A stretch of DNA of 64,000 bases from Streptomyces fungicidicus (GTDB lineage: Bacteria > Actinomycetota > Actinomycetes > Streptomycetales > Streptomycetaceae): positions 5,009,501-5,073,500 of the forward strand of contig NZ_CP023407.1 of the NCBI RefSeq assembly GCF_003665435.1, in the 5' to 3' direction. Both the position numbers and the translations under genes were made by a program. Of the stretch, positions 18,466 through 25,788 are shown one piece after another. Below the pieces are notes generated by a model that was given only the letters and a program-made list of their open reading frames with translations, did no database searches and was not told where the DNA came from. Every line of letters starts with the position of its first letter. The stretch's first letter is position 1.

Positions 18466-18488
18466 CATGAGGCAATAATTGCTTCATG
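18466..18488. promoter_or_regulatory. 23-bp palindrome upstream of rsbR-like gene
   Basis: CATGAGGCAAT-A-ATTGCTTCATG, arms of 11 bases with one mismatch, 36 bases before the rsbR-like start. AT-rich and of MarR-operator size. With two MarR genes in the cluster this is the best operator candidate. Confidence 0.6.
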
Positions 18489-18524
18489 GGTGTGGCCGGT
18501 CGGCGGTCCCGCGGGAAGGAGACG

Positions 18525-19409
18525 ATGAGGGTGTCGGAGCAAGAGGCGGTCGAGTCGACGGCGCGCGGGCTGGGTGTCTTCCTGGAGCGCCGCCGCGAGC
18601 AGATCGCTCAGCGCTGGGCCGACGCCCCGCTCTTCCGCTCGGTGTTCACCGTGTCCCGTGACGAGGCGGTGGAGGCGTGCAAGGCCGTCGTGGACGCGCT
18701 GTGCGAGGTGGCCTCGACCGGGAGGCTGGAGGACATAGCGGCGCCCGGCTTCGACCGGGTGCGCGAGCAGCTCGGGCGCATGTCCGGTTCCCGTACCCGC
18801 ACCGGAGCCGGCCCCGCGCAGATCGCGGACGAGTTCGCGGCCCTGCGGACGCCCGTCGCCGAGCTGCTGCGGGCGGAGTCCGCCGGCACGTCCGTCGCCG
18901 AGGAGACCGAGAGCCTGCTGGCGCTGACGGCCCTGATGGGGACGCTGCGCCTGGTGGTGATGCAGACGGCCCTCAGCTCCGGGGAGGAGCTCATCGCGCG
19001 GCAGCGACAGCAGCTGCTGGAGGTGGCCACCCCGGTCATCAGCCTGTGGGACGGCGTCGTCGCCGTACCGCTGATCGGCACGCTGGACAGCGCCCGCAGC
19101 CAGATCGTCATGGAGTCGCTGCTGGAGAGCATCGTCGCCCGGCGCGCCCGCTACGCCATCCTGGACATCACCGGTGTCCCCACGGTCGACTCCCTCGTCG
19201 CCCAGCACCTGATGAAGACGGTCGCCGCCGCGCGGCTGATGGGGGCCGAGTGCGTCATCTCCGGCATCCGACCGGCCATCGCCCAGACCATCGTGCACCT
19301 CGGCATCGACCTGGGCACGGTCCTCACCCGCGCCTCGCTGGCGGACGCCCTCGCCTACGCCCTCTCCCAGCAGGGCATCGAGGTCTCCCCGCACGCGGAA
19401 GTCCGGTGA
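18525..19409 (+). CDS. RsbR-like stressosome protein (RsbRD N-domain + STAS)
   Basis: 294 residues. The N-terminal part (to about 165) is a helical RsbRD-type sensor domain and the C-terminal part a STAS domain beginning ATPVISLWDGVVAVPLIGTL. Phosphorylation-site regions of RsbR are kept: DITGVPTVDS with S223 where B. subtilis RsbRA has T171, and GIRPAIAQT with T255 near the T205 position. ATG 18525 follows GGAAGGAG closely (3 bases); GTG 18531 has better spacing. It is the first of four coupled genes, overlapping rsbS by GTGA. Confidence 0.9.
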   Translation: MRVSEQEAVESTARGLGVFLERRREQIAQRWADAPLFRSVFTVSRDEAVEACKAVVDALCEVASTGRLEDIAAPGFDRVREQLGRMSGSRTRTGAGPAQIADEFAALRTPVAELLRAESAGTSVAEETESLLALTALMGTLRLVVMQTALSSGEELIARQRQQLLEVATPVISLWDGVVAVPLIGTLDSARSQIVMESLLESIVARRARYAILDITGVPTVDSLVAQHLMKTVAAARLMGAECVISGIRPAIAQTIVHLGIDLGTVLTRASLADALAYALSQQGIEVSPHAEVR

Positions 19410-19816
19410 CCCCGCCCTCCCCGGGCCCGGCGGCCGCGGTGCCGGTCCTGGCACTGGGGGACACCCTGCTGGTCACCCTGCACGGGGAGTTGCACGACGG
19501 GACGGCCGAGCTGCTCCAGCAGGACCTCGCCGAGCGCATCGCCCGCAGCGGGGCGGTCGGCGTGGTCATCGACATCTCCGGAGTGGACATGGTCGACTCC
19601 TTCCTGGGGCGGGTCCTCGCGGAGACCGCCGCGAACGCCCGGGTGCTGGCGGCCCGCACCGTCGTGGTCGGCATGCGGCCCGCCGTGGCGATCACCCTGG
19701 TCGAGCTGGGCCTCACCCTGCCGGGGCTGACCACCGCACTCGACGTGGAGCTCGGGCTGGAGCTGCTCACCCGGGCCCGCCCGGCCGCTCCGGGCAGACG
19801 TGAGAGGGGGACGTGA
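19406..19816 (+). CDS. RsbS-like STAS antagonist
   Basis: 136-residue single STAS domain that in B. subtilis forms the stressosome core with RsbR and holds RsbT. The family phosphosite is intact: DISGVDMVDSFL with S65. GMRPAVAITLVELGL matches the other STAS landmark. The GTG start overlaps the rsbR stop (GTGA at 19406-19409) and its stop overlaps the next start (TGATG), so translation of rsbR-S-T is coupled, fitting fixed protein ratios. An Arg-rich tail of about 12 residues is longer than in the Bacillus protein. Confidence 0.9.
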   Translation: MTPPSPGPAAAVPVLALGDTLLVTLHGELHDGTAELLQQDLAERIARSGAVGVVIDISGVDMVDSFLGRVLAETAANARVLAARTVVVGMRPAVAITLVELGLTLPGLTTALDVELGLELLTRARPAAPGRRERGT

Positions 19817-20262
19817 TGCCGGATCCCGCTCCCTCGCGGGCGACAAGCCTGCCGGTCGGCTCGGACGCGGACCTGGCGCGGGTGCGCCGGCAGATCCGCC
19901 AGGCCGCCGCCGGGCTCGGCTTCGGCCTGGTGCAGCAGACCAAGCTGGTCACCGCGGCCAGCGAACTGGCCCGTAACACGCTGGTGCACGGTGGCGGCGG
20001 CCATGTGGAGATCACTCCGCTCACCCTGGGGGAGCCTCGCGGGCTGCGGCTGTCCTTCGTCGACCACGGTCCCGGAATCAGCGACATCGAGCTGGCCATG
20101 ACCGACGGCTACACCAGCGGCGGCGGCCTGGGTCTCGGGCTCAGCGGCTCCCGGCGCCTCGTGGACGAGTTCGCGCTCGACACGGAGCCCGGCACCGGTA
20201 CGACCGTCACCGTCACCTCCTGGACCACCGCCATACCCGCGGCCCGGCCGGGCGCCCGATGA
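19816..20262 (+). CDS. RsbT-like serine/threonine switch kinase
   Basis: 148-residue GHKL (HATPase) kinase that phosphorylates RsbS/RsbR and, once free, activates an RsbU phosphatase. N-box ASELARNTLVHGGGG, G1 box VDHGPGISDIELAM and G2 box GGGLGLGLSGSRRLVDEF are all intact, followed by the ESxxGxGT-like TEPGTGTTVTVTSW. ATG 19816 overlaps the rsbS stop; an in-frame GTG at 19813 is possible. The kinase chemistry looks competent, unlike some of the phosphatases around it. Confidence 0.92.
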   Translation: MPDPAPSRATSLPVGSDADLARVRRQIRQAAAGLGFGLVQQTKLVTAASELARNTLVHGGGGHVEITPLTLGEPRGLRLSFVDHGPGISDIELAMTDGYTSGGGLGLGLSGSRRLVDEFALDTEPGTGTTVTVTSWTTAIPAARPGAR

Positions 20263-20456
20263 CGCGCGTCCGAAACACCCCGGCGAACGTCTCCCCCCAC
20301 ACCCGAAACCCCTTCCCGACGGCCCCCGCCCACCCCAACCCGCACCGCACGCCGGTCGCCGCCGCCGAGCCGGTGACCGGGCGGTCCAGCGGTGACGGAG
20401 CCACCGGCGGCCGTCCCGGTGGGAGCCGTGCCGTCCCTGCCGGAGCGGTGTCGTGA
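20259..20456 (+). CDS. possible 65-residue bridging peptide
   Basis: Open frame that begins with ATGA overlapping the rsbT stop and ends in GTGA overlapping the next gene's start. If translated it would keep ribosomes coupled across a 190-base gap. The product is rich in Pro, Ala and Arg, without recognisable domain, signal or membrane segment. Third-position GC is high but somewhat below its neighbours (several CGA, GGT, CGT). It may be a real linker peptide, or just spacer DNA; evidence is only the exact fit of both overlaps. Confidence 0.35.
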   Translation: MTRVRNTPANVSPHTRNPFPTAPAHPNPHRTPVAAAEPVTGRSSGDGATGGRPGGSRAVPAGAVS

Positions 20457-22273
20457 GGGGGCCCGAGGTCCGGGTGATCTCCACGGTCCGCGACGCCGCG
20501 CGGGCCCGCGGCTTCGCCGCGCGGCTCACGGCGGCCCTGGGTGTGCCCGAGGTCGAGCGGGCACGCTTCCTCACCGCACTCACCGAGCGGCTGCGCCGGT
20601 GCCTCGGCCCGGCCGGCGGCCACGGCGCGGAACTCACGCTCACCCTCGGAGAGTCCGGCCCGGACACGGCGGGGTGGATACAGGCGGCCGTGCGGCCCCT
20701 CCCGCCGGATCCGGACGCGCAGACGTCGCCGTGGCGGCTCGCCGTCTCCTGCCCCGGCCCCGTGCCGCGGAGCCTGGACCTCCCGGAGGACCGGACCGAC
20801 GCCGCGTCCGCCGAGGCCGTCCTCGCCGCCGACGAGGGGACGGCCGCCGTCCTGCGGAGGCTGGACGAGGTGGAGGAACTGCTGCGGCTCCACCGCGAGG
20901 AACTGCACCAGACCAACCAGGGCGTGCTGGCCCTGCACGCCGAACTGGACGCCGCCGCCCTCCTCCAGCGGAATCTGCTCGACGCCGAACGGGCCGCCCG
21001 CGGTGAGGCGGAGAAGGCCCGCCGTCTGCTGACCTTCCTCGCCGACGCCAGCGCGGTCGTGACGGCGTCCCTCGACCACGAGGACATCCTGCGCCGCGTC
21101 TCCGAACTGCTGGTTCCGCACTACGCCGCCGAGGTCGACGTGTGGCTCTTCGACGAGGCGGGGGCGGCCCGCGGCGGGGCCCGCTCCGCCGCGGCGGTCA
21201 GGGCCGCCCGCACCGGCCGTCCCCAGCACGCCGGACACCACCCCGGCGGCCTGCCCGGAACGGGAGACCTCCCGCCCTCCGCGCTCTTCCCCGACCGGTC
21301 CCTGCTGTGCATCCCCCTCACGGTGCGCCGGACCCTGGGCGTGCTCACCCTCACGGCGCCCGACGGCGCCTTCGACGCGGACACCGGCGTCATGCTGGTC
21401 GAACTGGCCCGCCGCGTGGCCATCGCCCTGGAACACGCCCTCCGCTACGAGCAGCACCGGGACACCGCCGAGACGCTCCAGCGCGCCCAGCTCACCGACC
21501 TCCCCGCCGCCGCCGGCCTGCGCCTGGCCGCCCGCTACCTCCCCGCCACCCGCGGGCTCAACATCGGCGGCGACTGGTACGACGCCTTCGTCCAGCCCGA
21601 CGGCAGTCTGCTGGCGGTCATCGGGGACGTCACCGGACACGGGCTGCCCGCCGCCGTGCTCATGGGCCAGTTGCGCACCGCGCTCCGCGCCTACGCCGTC
21701 GGCGGGGCAGGACCCGCGGAGATCCTCACCCGCCTGCACCGCATGCTGCGCCACCAGCAGCCCCACCTGTACGCCACCGCGATGATCGCTCGCTTCCGGC
21801 CCGGTGAACCCCGTGCGGTGTGGTCCTCCGCGGGCCACCCGCCGGCCGTCGTCCGCGCCCCTGGAGGAGCCGTACGCGTCCTGGACGGCAGACCGGGGGT
21901 CATGCTGGGCGTCCCGGTGCCGTTCACGTACCGGGAGCACACGGCCGCCGTGGAGGCGGGCTCGACCCTGGTTCTCTACACCGACGGCCTGGTGGAGCGG
22001 CGCACCCGGGGAATCGACGCGGGCATCGAGCTGCTGGGCCGGGCCCTGGCCGCCCTGGACGAGTCCGCGCTGGACGATCTGGACCTGTGCGCCGAGTCGC
22101 TGGTCGGGCCGCTGGTGCCCGCGTCCGAGCGGGACGACGACGTCTGTCTCCTGCTGTGCCGCACCACCCCGTCGGCGGTGCCACCCCCGCTCGTGCGCGG
22201 CCGGGACGGCGTCCCGCGCCCGGCGGGGCCCCTTTCCCCCCGCGCCTTCGGCGGACGGTCCGCCCCGCGATAA
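20453..22273 (+). CDS. RsbU-like phosphatase: degenerate HATPase, coiled coil, GAF, SpoIIE
   Basis: 606 residues. Residues 1-100 look like an RsbT-type HATPase fold without the N-box Asn and glycine lid (VRVISTVRDAARARGFAARL). A coiled coil follows (about 120-190, LDEVEELLRLHREELHQTN), then GAF (about 192-330) and an SpoIIE PP2C domain. All metal residues are intact: D374 in IGGDWYDAF, D392 in IGDVTGHG, D in YTDGLVE, and ERDDDVCLLL. This is the only fully canonical phosphatase of the cluster and the natural RsbT partner. Its GTG start overlaps the preceding small frame. The tail after 590 is Pro-rich. Confidence 0.88.
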   Translation: MRGPEVRVISTVRDAARARGFAARLTAALGVPEVERARFLTALTERLRRCLGPAGGHGAELTLTLGESGPDTAGWIQAAVRPLPPDPDAQTSPWRLAVSCPGPVPRSLDLPEDRTDAASAEAVLAADEGTAAVLRRLDEVEELLRLHREELHQTNQGVLALHAELDAAALLQRNLLDAERAARGEAEKARRLLTFLADASAVVTASLDHEDILRRVSELLVPHYAAEVDVWLFDEAGAARGGARSAAAVRAARTGRPQHAGHHPGGLPGTGDLPPSALFPDRSLLCIPLTVRRTLGVLTLTAPDGAFDADTGVMLVELARRVAIALEHALRYEQHRDTAETLQRAQLTDLPAAAGLRLAARYLPATRGLNIGGDWYDAFVQPDGSLLAVIGDVTGHGLPAAVLMGQLRTALRAYAVGGAGPAEILTRLHRMLRHQQPHLYATAMIARFRPGEPRAVWSSAGHPPAVVRAPGGAVRVLDGRPGVMLGVPVPFTYREHTAAVEAGSTLVLYTDGLVERRTRGIDAGIELLGRALAALDESALDDLDLCAESLVGPLVPASERDDDVCLLLCRTTPSAVPPPLVRGRDGVPRPAGPLSPRAFGGRSAPR

Positions 22274-22305
22274 CGTGGAGGTCGTATGGGGAGAGGGCGG
22301 ATGCC

Positions 22306-23514
22306 GTGAATGTTTCCGAACAGCTGTCATCCGTGGAGAGCCGGCTGCGGGCGGTGCCACCCCATGCCCTGCCCGCCACCGCAGGGGCGCTGCTGTCCGA
22401 GGGGTTCGGCGCCCGGGAGGTCACCCTCCTCCTGGCCGACTACGGTCTCACGGTACTGCAGCCGGTCACCCTCCTGCCGCACACCGGGGAACCGGTCTCC
22501 GCGCACGACGGTCCGGCCGGCACCGCCTTCACCTCCCAGAAGCCGGTGGTCGAGATCATCGCGGACCCGGCCACCGAGCTGGTCCACCTGCCCATCACGG
22601 TCCGGGGCGACCGGCTGGGCGTCCTCTCCGTCCGCCTCCCCGCCGGGTCCTCCGACACCGCCACCGTGCTCAGGCTCGGTGAGTTCGCCACGGCGCTCGG
22701 GCACGAGGTGGCCACCGCGGGCCGCGACACCGACCTCTACCTGCAGGCCCGCCGCACCCGCCGCCTGACCCTCGCGGCGGAGATGCAGTGGCAGCTCCTG
22801 CCGGGACGCGGCTGCGCTCGCGACGAGTACACCATCGGCGCCCATCTGGAACCCGCCTACGCGATCGGCGGCGACAACTTCGACTGGTCGACCGAGGCGG
22901 ACCACCTCACCGTCACCGTCACCGACGGCATGGGCCAGGGCATCGACGCCTCCCTGCTCACCGGCCTCACCGTCAGCGCCCTGCGCAACGCCCGCCGCGC
23001 CGGCATCGGGCTCGCCGACCAGGCCGCGCTGGCGGACCAGGCGGTCTACGCCCAGCACGGCGGCAAGGTCTACGCCTCGACGCTGCTGCTCCGCTTCGAC
23101 CTGGACACCGGCGCCGTGCGGGCCGTCGACGCGGGCTCCCCCCAGCTCTACCGGCTGCGCGGCACCGCGATCGAACGGATCGAGCTGACGGCGCAGTTCC
23201 CGCTGGGGATGTTCGAGGAGACCCCGTACGAGGAGCAGACCTTCCGGGTGGAGCCCGGGGACCGTCTGGTCGCCATCAGCTCGGGCGTGCACGGCACCAG
23301 CTCGGCGGCCGGCGACCTCTTCGGGGAACACGGGCTGCGCCAGATCCTGGGCGCGACCCGCCGGACCCCGCCGCACGAGACGGCCCGCGCGGTGGTCGCC
23401 GGGCTGATCGAGCACACCGGCAGCAAGGACCTGGCCACCGACGCCGCGGTCCTCTGCCTGGACTGGGCCGGCCGGGGCGCCGGGACGGCGGAGGGCACAG
23501 CCGGGGCCGTGTGA
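22306..23514 (+). CDS. GAF-SpoIIE family phosphatase, copy 2 (two metal positions replaced)
   Basis: 402 residues, collinear with copy 1 at 17220: GAF-like LADYGLTVLQPVTLLPHT (44-60), MQWQLLP linker and SpoIIE domain with ALRNARRAGIGLADQAALADQ. Here D190 (GGDNFDW) and D207 (TDGMGQG) are kept, but the later SDG aspartate is S326 (AISSGVHGT) and the C-terminal DD is T378-D379. So it lost metal ligands different from those lost in copy 1. GTG 22306 with GAGAGGGCGG just upstream is chosen; the longer frame overlaps rsbU out of register. Convergent with the second MarR gene, ten bases apart, no terminator. Confidence 0.87.
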   Translation: MNVSEQLSSVESRLRAVPPHALPATAGALLSEGFGAREVTLLLADYGLTVLQPVTLLPHTGEPVSAHDGPAGTAFTSQKPVVEIIADPATELVHLPITVRGDRLGVLSVRLPAGSSDTATVLRLGEFATALGHEVATAGRDTDLYLQARRTRRLTLAAEMQWQLLPGRGCARDEYTIGAHLEPAYAIGGDNFDWSTEADHLTVTVTDGMGQGIDASLLTGLTVSALRNARRAGIGLADQAALADQAVYAQHGGKVYASTLLLRFDLDTGAVRAVDAGSPQLYRLRGTAIERIELTAQFPLGMFEETPYEEQTFRVEPGDRLVAISSGVHGTSSAAGDLFGEHGLRQILGATRRTPPHETARAVVAGLIEHTGSKDLATDAAVLCLDWAGRGAGTAEGTAGAV

Positions 23515-23524
23515 TTCCCCCCGG

Positions 23525-24022
23525 TCACCGGGCGTCCGGGGAGCGCGGCGCACCGCCCCGGGCGGCGAGGAACGCCCGCATGCCGCGGCGGAGCGCCGAC
23601 CGTTCCGCCGGCTCCATCCCCCTGAGCACGTCCGCGAGGGCCTGCGCCCGCCGGGCCGCCACGTCGTCCAGCACGCGGTGTCCCTGCGCGGTCAGGCCCA
23701 GCCGCACCTCCCGGCGCTTCTCCGGGTGCAGCGAACGCTCCAGCATCCCCGCCGCCTCCAGGCGGTCGCAGAGGCGGCTGGCGGTGGGGAGGCCTATGCC
23801 CAGCCGTTCGGCCAGCGACGTGAGATTGAGTTCCGAGGCCGTCTTCAGCACCAGCAGCGCCCGCAGCTGGTGCACGGACATGCGCAGGGCCGCCTGTTGC
23901 GCGGCCACCGACCACAGGTTCGTGAGACTCTCCACAGCATCGGCGATCTCCAGAGCGATACCGTGCGGGTCATCGCCCGATCCCTCACTGCGGTCATCAC
24001 CGGGGCCGTCGAGACGGGTCAC
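23525..24022 (-). CDS. MarR-family regulator (right copy)
   Basis: 165-residue winged-helix regulator: LTSLAERLGIGLPTASRLCDRLEAAGMLERS recognition region and wing EKRREVRLGLTAQG. N-terminal acidic stretch before the DNA-binding domain. It resembles the left copy at 16578 and closes the cluster on the right, convergent with phosphatase copy 2. Both copies read leftward, so the [MarR, phosphatase] unit has changed its relative order between the two sides. The likely targets are the cluster promoters; effector unknown. Confidence 0.85.
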   Translation of the reverse strand: MTRLDGPGDDRSEGSGDDPHGIALEIADAVESLTNLWSVAAQQAALRMSVHQLRALLVLKTASELNLTSLAERLGIGLPTASRLCDRLEAAGMLERSLHPEKRREVRLGLTAQGHRVLDDVAARRAQALADVLRGMEPAERSALRRGMRAFLAARGGAPRSPDAR

Positions 24023-24157
24023 CAGAACATCGCTTTCAGTGCGTTTCGGACACTGCGGGGATAATCCTCATTCAATCGCTCTACCCGAAGACCTGCGGAG
24101 CAAGCAGGCTCCTGGGCCGGACGGGGCGATCGGGACGTCGCGGGGGTGCCGCGACGC

Positions 24158-25495
24158 TCAGACGAGTTCGGGGCGCGGTTCCGGGGCCTGCGGTTCCGGG
24201 TGCGGCGCCGGTGCGGTCGTCGCCTCCCACAGCGCGGTGGTCCGGACGTAGGCGTACACCACCGACGCCGTCACCAGGACGAGCAGCGGGCCGGACAGCC
24301 ACGGGCGCGCGGCCAGCTCGGCCGGCAGCAGGCGGTACGACGTCAGGAGCGCGGCGAAGACCGTCGTGCCGTAGGCGATCAGCAGGGTGCCCGACCGGTT
24401 CCGGCCGCGGGTGAGGGAGCGCATCGCCGCCTCGACGGTGAGCGCGAACACCACGCCGGCCAGCAGGTCCACGCCGTAGTGGTAGCCGAAGCCCAGCGTC
24501 GCCGAGAGGGTGGCGACCAGCCAGAACGTGCCGGCGTACCGCATCGCCCGTGAGCCCTTGCGGGTGTGGACGAAGAGGGTGGTGGCCCAGGCCGTGTGCA
24601 GGCTGGGCATGCAGTTGCGCGGGGTGATCTCGTCGAACGGCATCGGGTGCGGGACGCCGATGGACGGCAGCGTGTCCGGCCACAGGTGGCCGGCCGCCCA
24701 CTGCCCGCCGTCGGCGCCGTAGGCGTAGACCGGTCCGACGACCGGGAAGATCATGTAGAAGGCGGGTCCCAGCAGGCCGATGACCAGGAACGTGCGCACC
24801 AGGTGATGGGACGGGAACCGGCGCTCCACCCCGACCCGGCGCAGCTGGTACAGCCCGACGAGCGCCGCCGCCAGCGGGAGCTGGCCGTAGACCACGTGGA
24901 GCACGAAGGGGCCGATCGGCTCGGTGGCCGCGAGGAGCCGTCCGGCCAGCCACGAGGGGTCGCCCAGCGCCTGGTCGGCGAGCGCCACGTACGGGTCGAG
25001 CACCGACGGGCGGGTCTTCGACGTGATGAGCAGCCAGGTGTCGCCGGTCTTGTGCCCGGCCACCAGCAGCAGGCCCAGCCCGGTGCCCTTGAGCAGCAGC
25101 AGGCGTTCCGCCCCGGTGCGGCGCAGGACCGCGACGACCGCGATGCCCAGGACCACCCACAGCGCGCCGTTGCCGAAGTTCATCTCGGCGCCGACGGCCC
25201 ACCGCACCAGCCAGAAGACGACGTCGAGGCCGATCGCGGCGCCCGCCGCGACGAGCCGCTGCCGCCAGGTCAGCACCACCGTCGACAGCGCGAGACCGGC
25301 GTACAGCAGCGGTCCCGAGTCGGGGGCGAAGATCACCTCGCGCGCCTGGTTGGTGAGGGGTCCCGGAAGGCCGTAACCGCGTGCGGCGCATTCCAGCGCG
25401 ACGAGGAATCCGAGGGTCGCGACGGCGGCCGCGGTCCACAGCATCGCCCGGGGCCTGTGGGTGCGCGCCGGTATTCGGCTTGGTGTGGTCGTCAA
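24158..25495 (-). CDS. PAP2-family membrane phosphatase/transferase (Aur1-like)
   Basis: About 445 residues with many hydrophobic segments (for example ALWVVLGIAVVAVLRR, HLVRTFLVIGLLGPAFYMIF). The C-terminal PAP2 region holds CMPSLHTAWATTLF (the PSxxxH motif) and FGYHYGVDLLAG (the HxxxD motif), the catalytic residues of inositol-phosphoceramide synthase-type PAP2 proteins. It may dephosphorylate or transfer lipid head groups. The frame begins at TTG 25495 without a clear ribosome site; the next ATG at 25444 would remove 17 residues before the first helix. Start uncertain, family secure. Confidence 0.8.
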   Translation of the reverse strand: MTTTPSRIPARTHRPRAMLWTAAAVATLGFLVALECAARGYGLPGPLTNQAREVIFAPDSGPLLYAGLALSTVVLTWRQRLVAAGAAIGLDVVFWLVRWAVGAEMNFGNGALWVVLGIAVVAVLRRTGAERLLLLKGTGLGLLLVAGHKTGDTWLLITSKTRPSVLDPYVALADQALGDPSWLAGRLLAATEPIGPFVLHVVYGQLPLAAALVGLYQLRRVGVERRFPSHHLVRTFLVIGLLGPAFYMIFPVVGPVYAYGADGGQWAAGHLWPDTLPSIGVPHPMPFDEITPRNCMPSLHTAWATTLFVHTRKGSRAMRYAGTFWLVATLSATLGFGYHYGVDLLAGVVFALTVEAAMRSLTRGRNRSGTLLIAYGTTVFAALLTSYRLLPAELAARPWLSGPLLVLVTASVVYAYVRTTALWEATTAPAPHPEPQAPEPRPELV

Positions 25496-25573
25496 TGGTC
25501 TGGTCTATGCGCTCGATTGCGGACGAACGGGTCTTGTGCCGGGTCGACTCGTATGGATTTACGGTGAAGAACA

Positions 25574-25592
25574 GGTGATCGAGTAGATCACC
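25574..25592. promoter_or_regulatory. inverted repeat between divergent genes
   Basis: GGTGATC-GAGTA-GATCACC, perfect seven-base arms in the 293-base region between the divergent PAP2 and subtilisin genes. Possible operator. The same region holds a TTGACA at about 25723 nearer the subtilisin gene. Confidence 0.4.
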
Positions 25593-25788
25593 ACAAGTTC
25601 GCACATGCTAGCGGTTCCCCGAGGGTTTCCCGAGGGGCCCCGGCGCGTTCGCGCGAGGGCCCTCTTGTGTAAATCCTGTGGAGCGCTCAATCTTTCGACT
25701 GACGCCCGGATTTGACCGTTCAGGGATTGACATGATCCTGACAGCGGTCGACTCCCACACGCACCACCGACCCAGGAGGAACCCTCAC

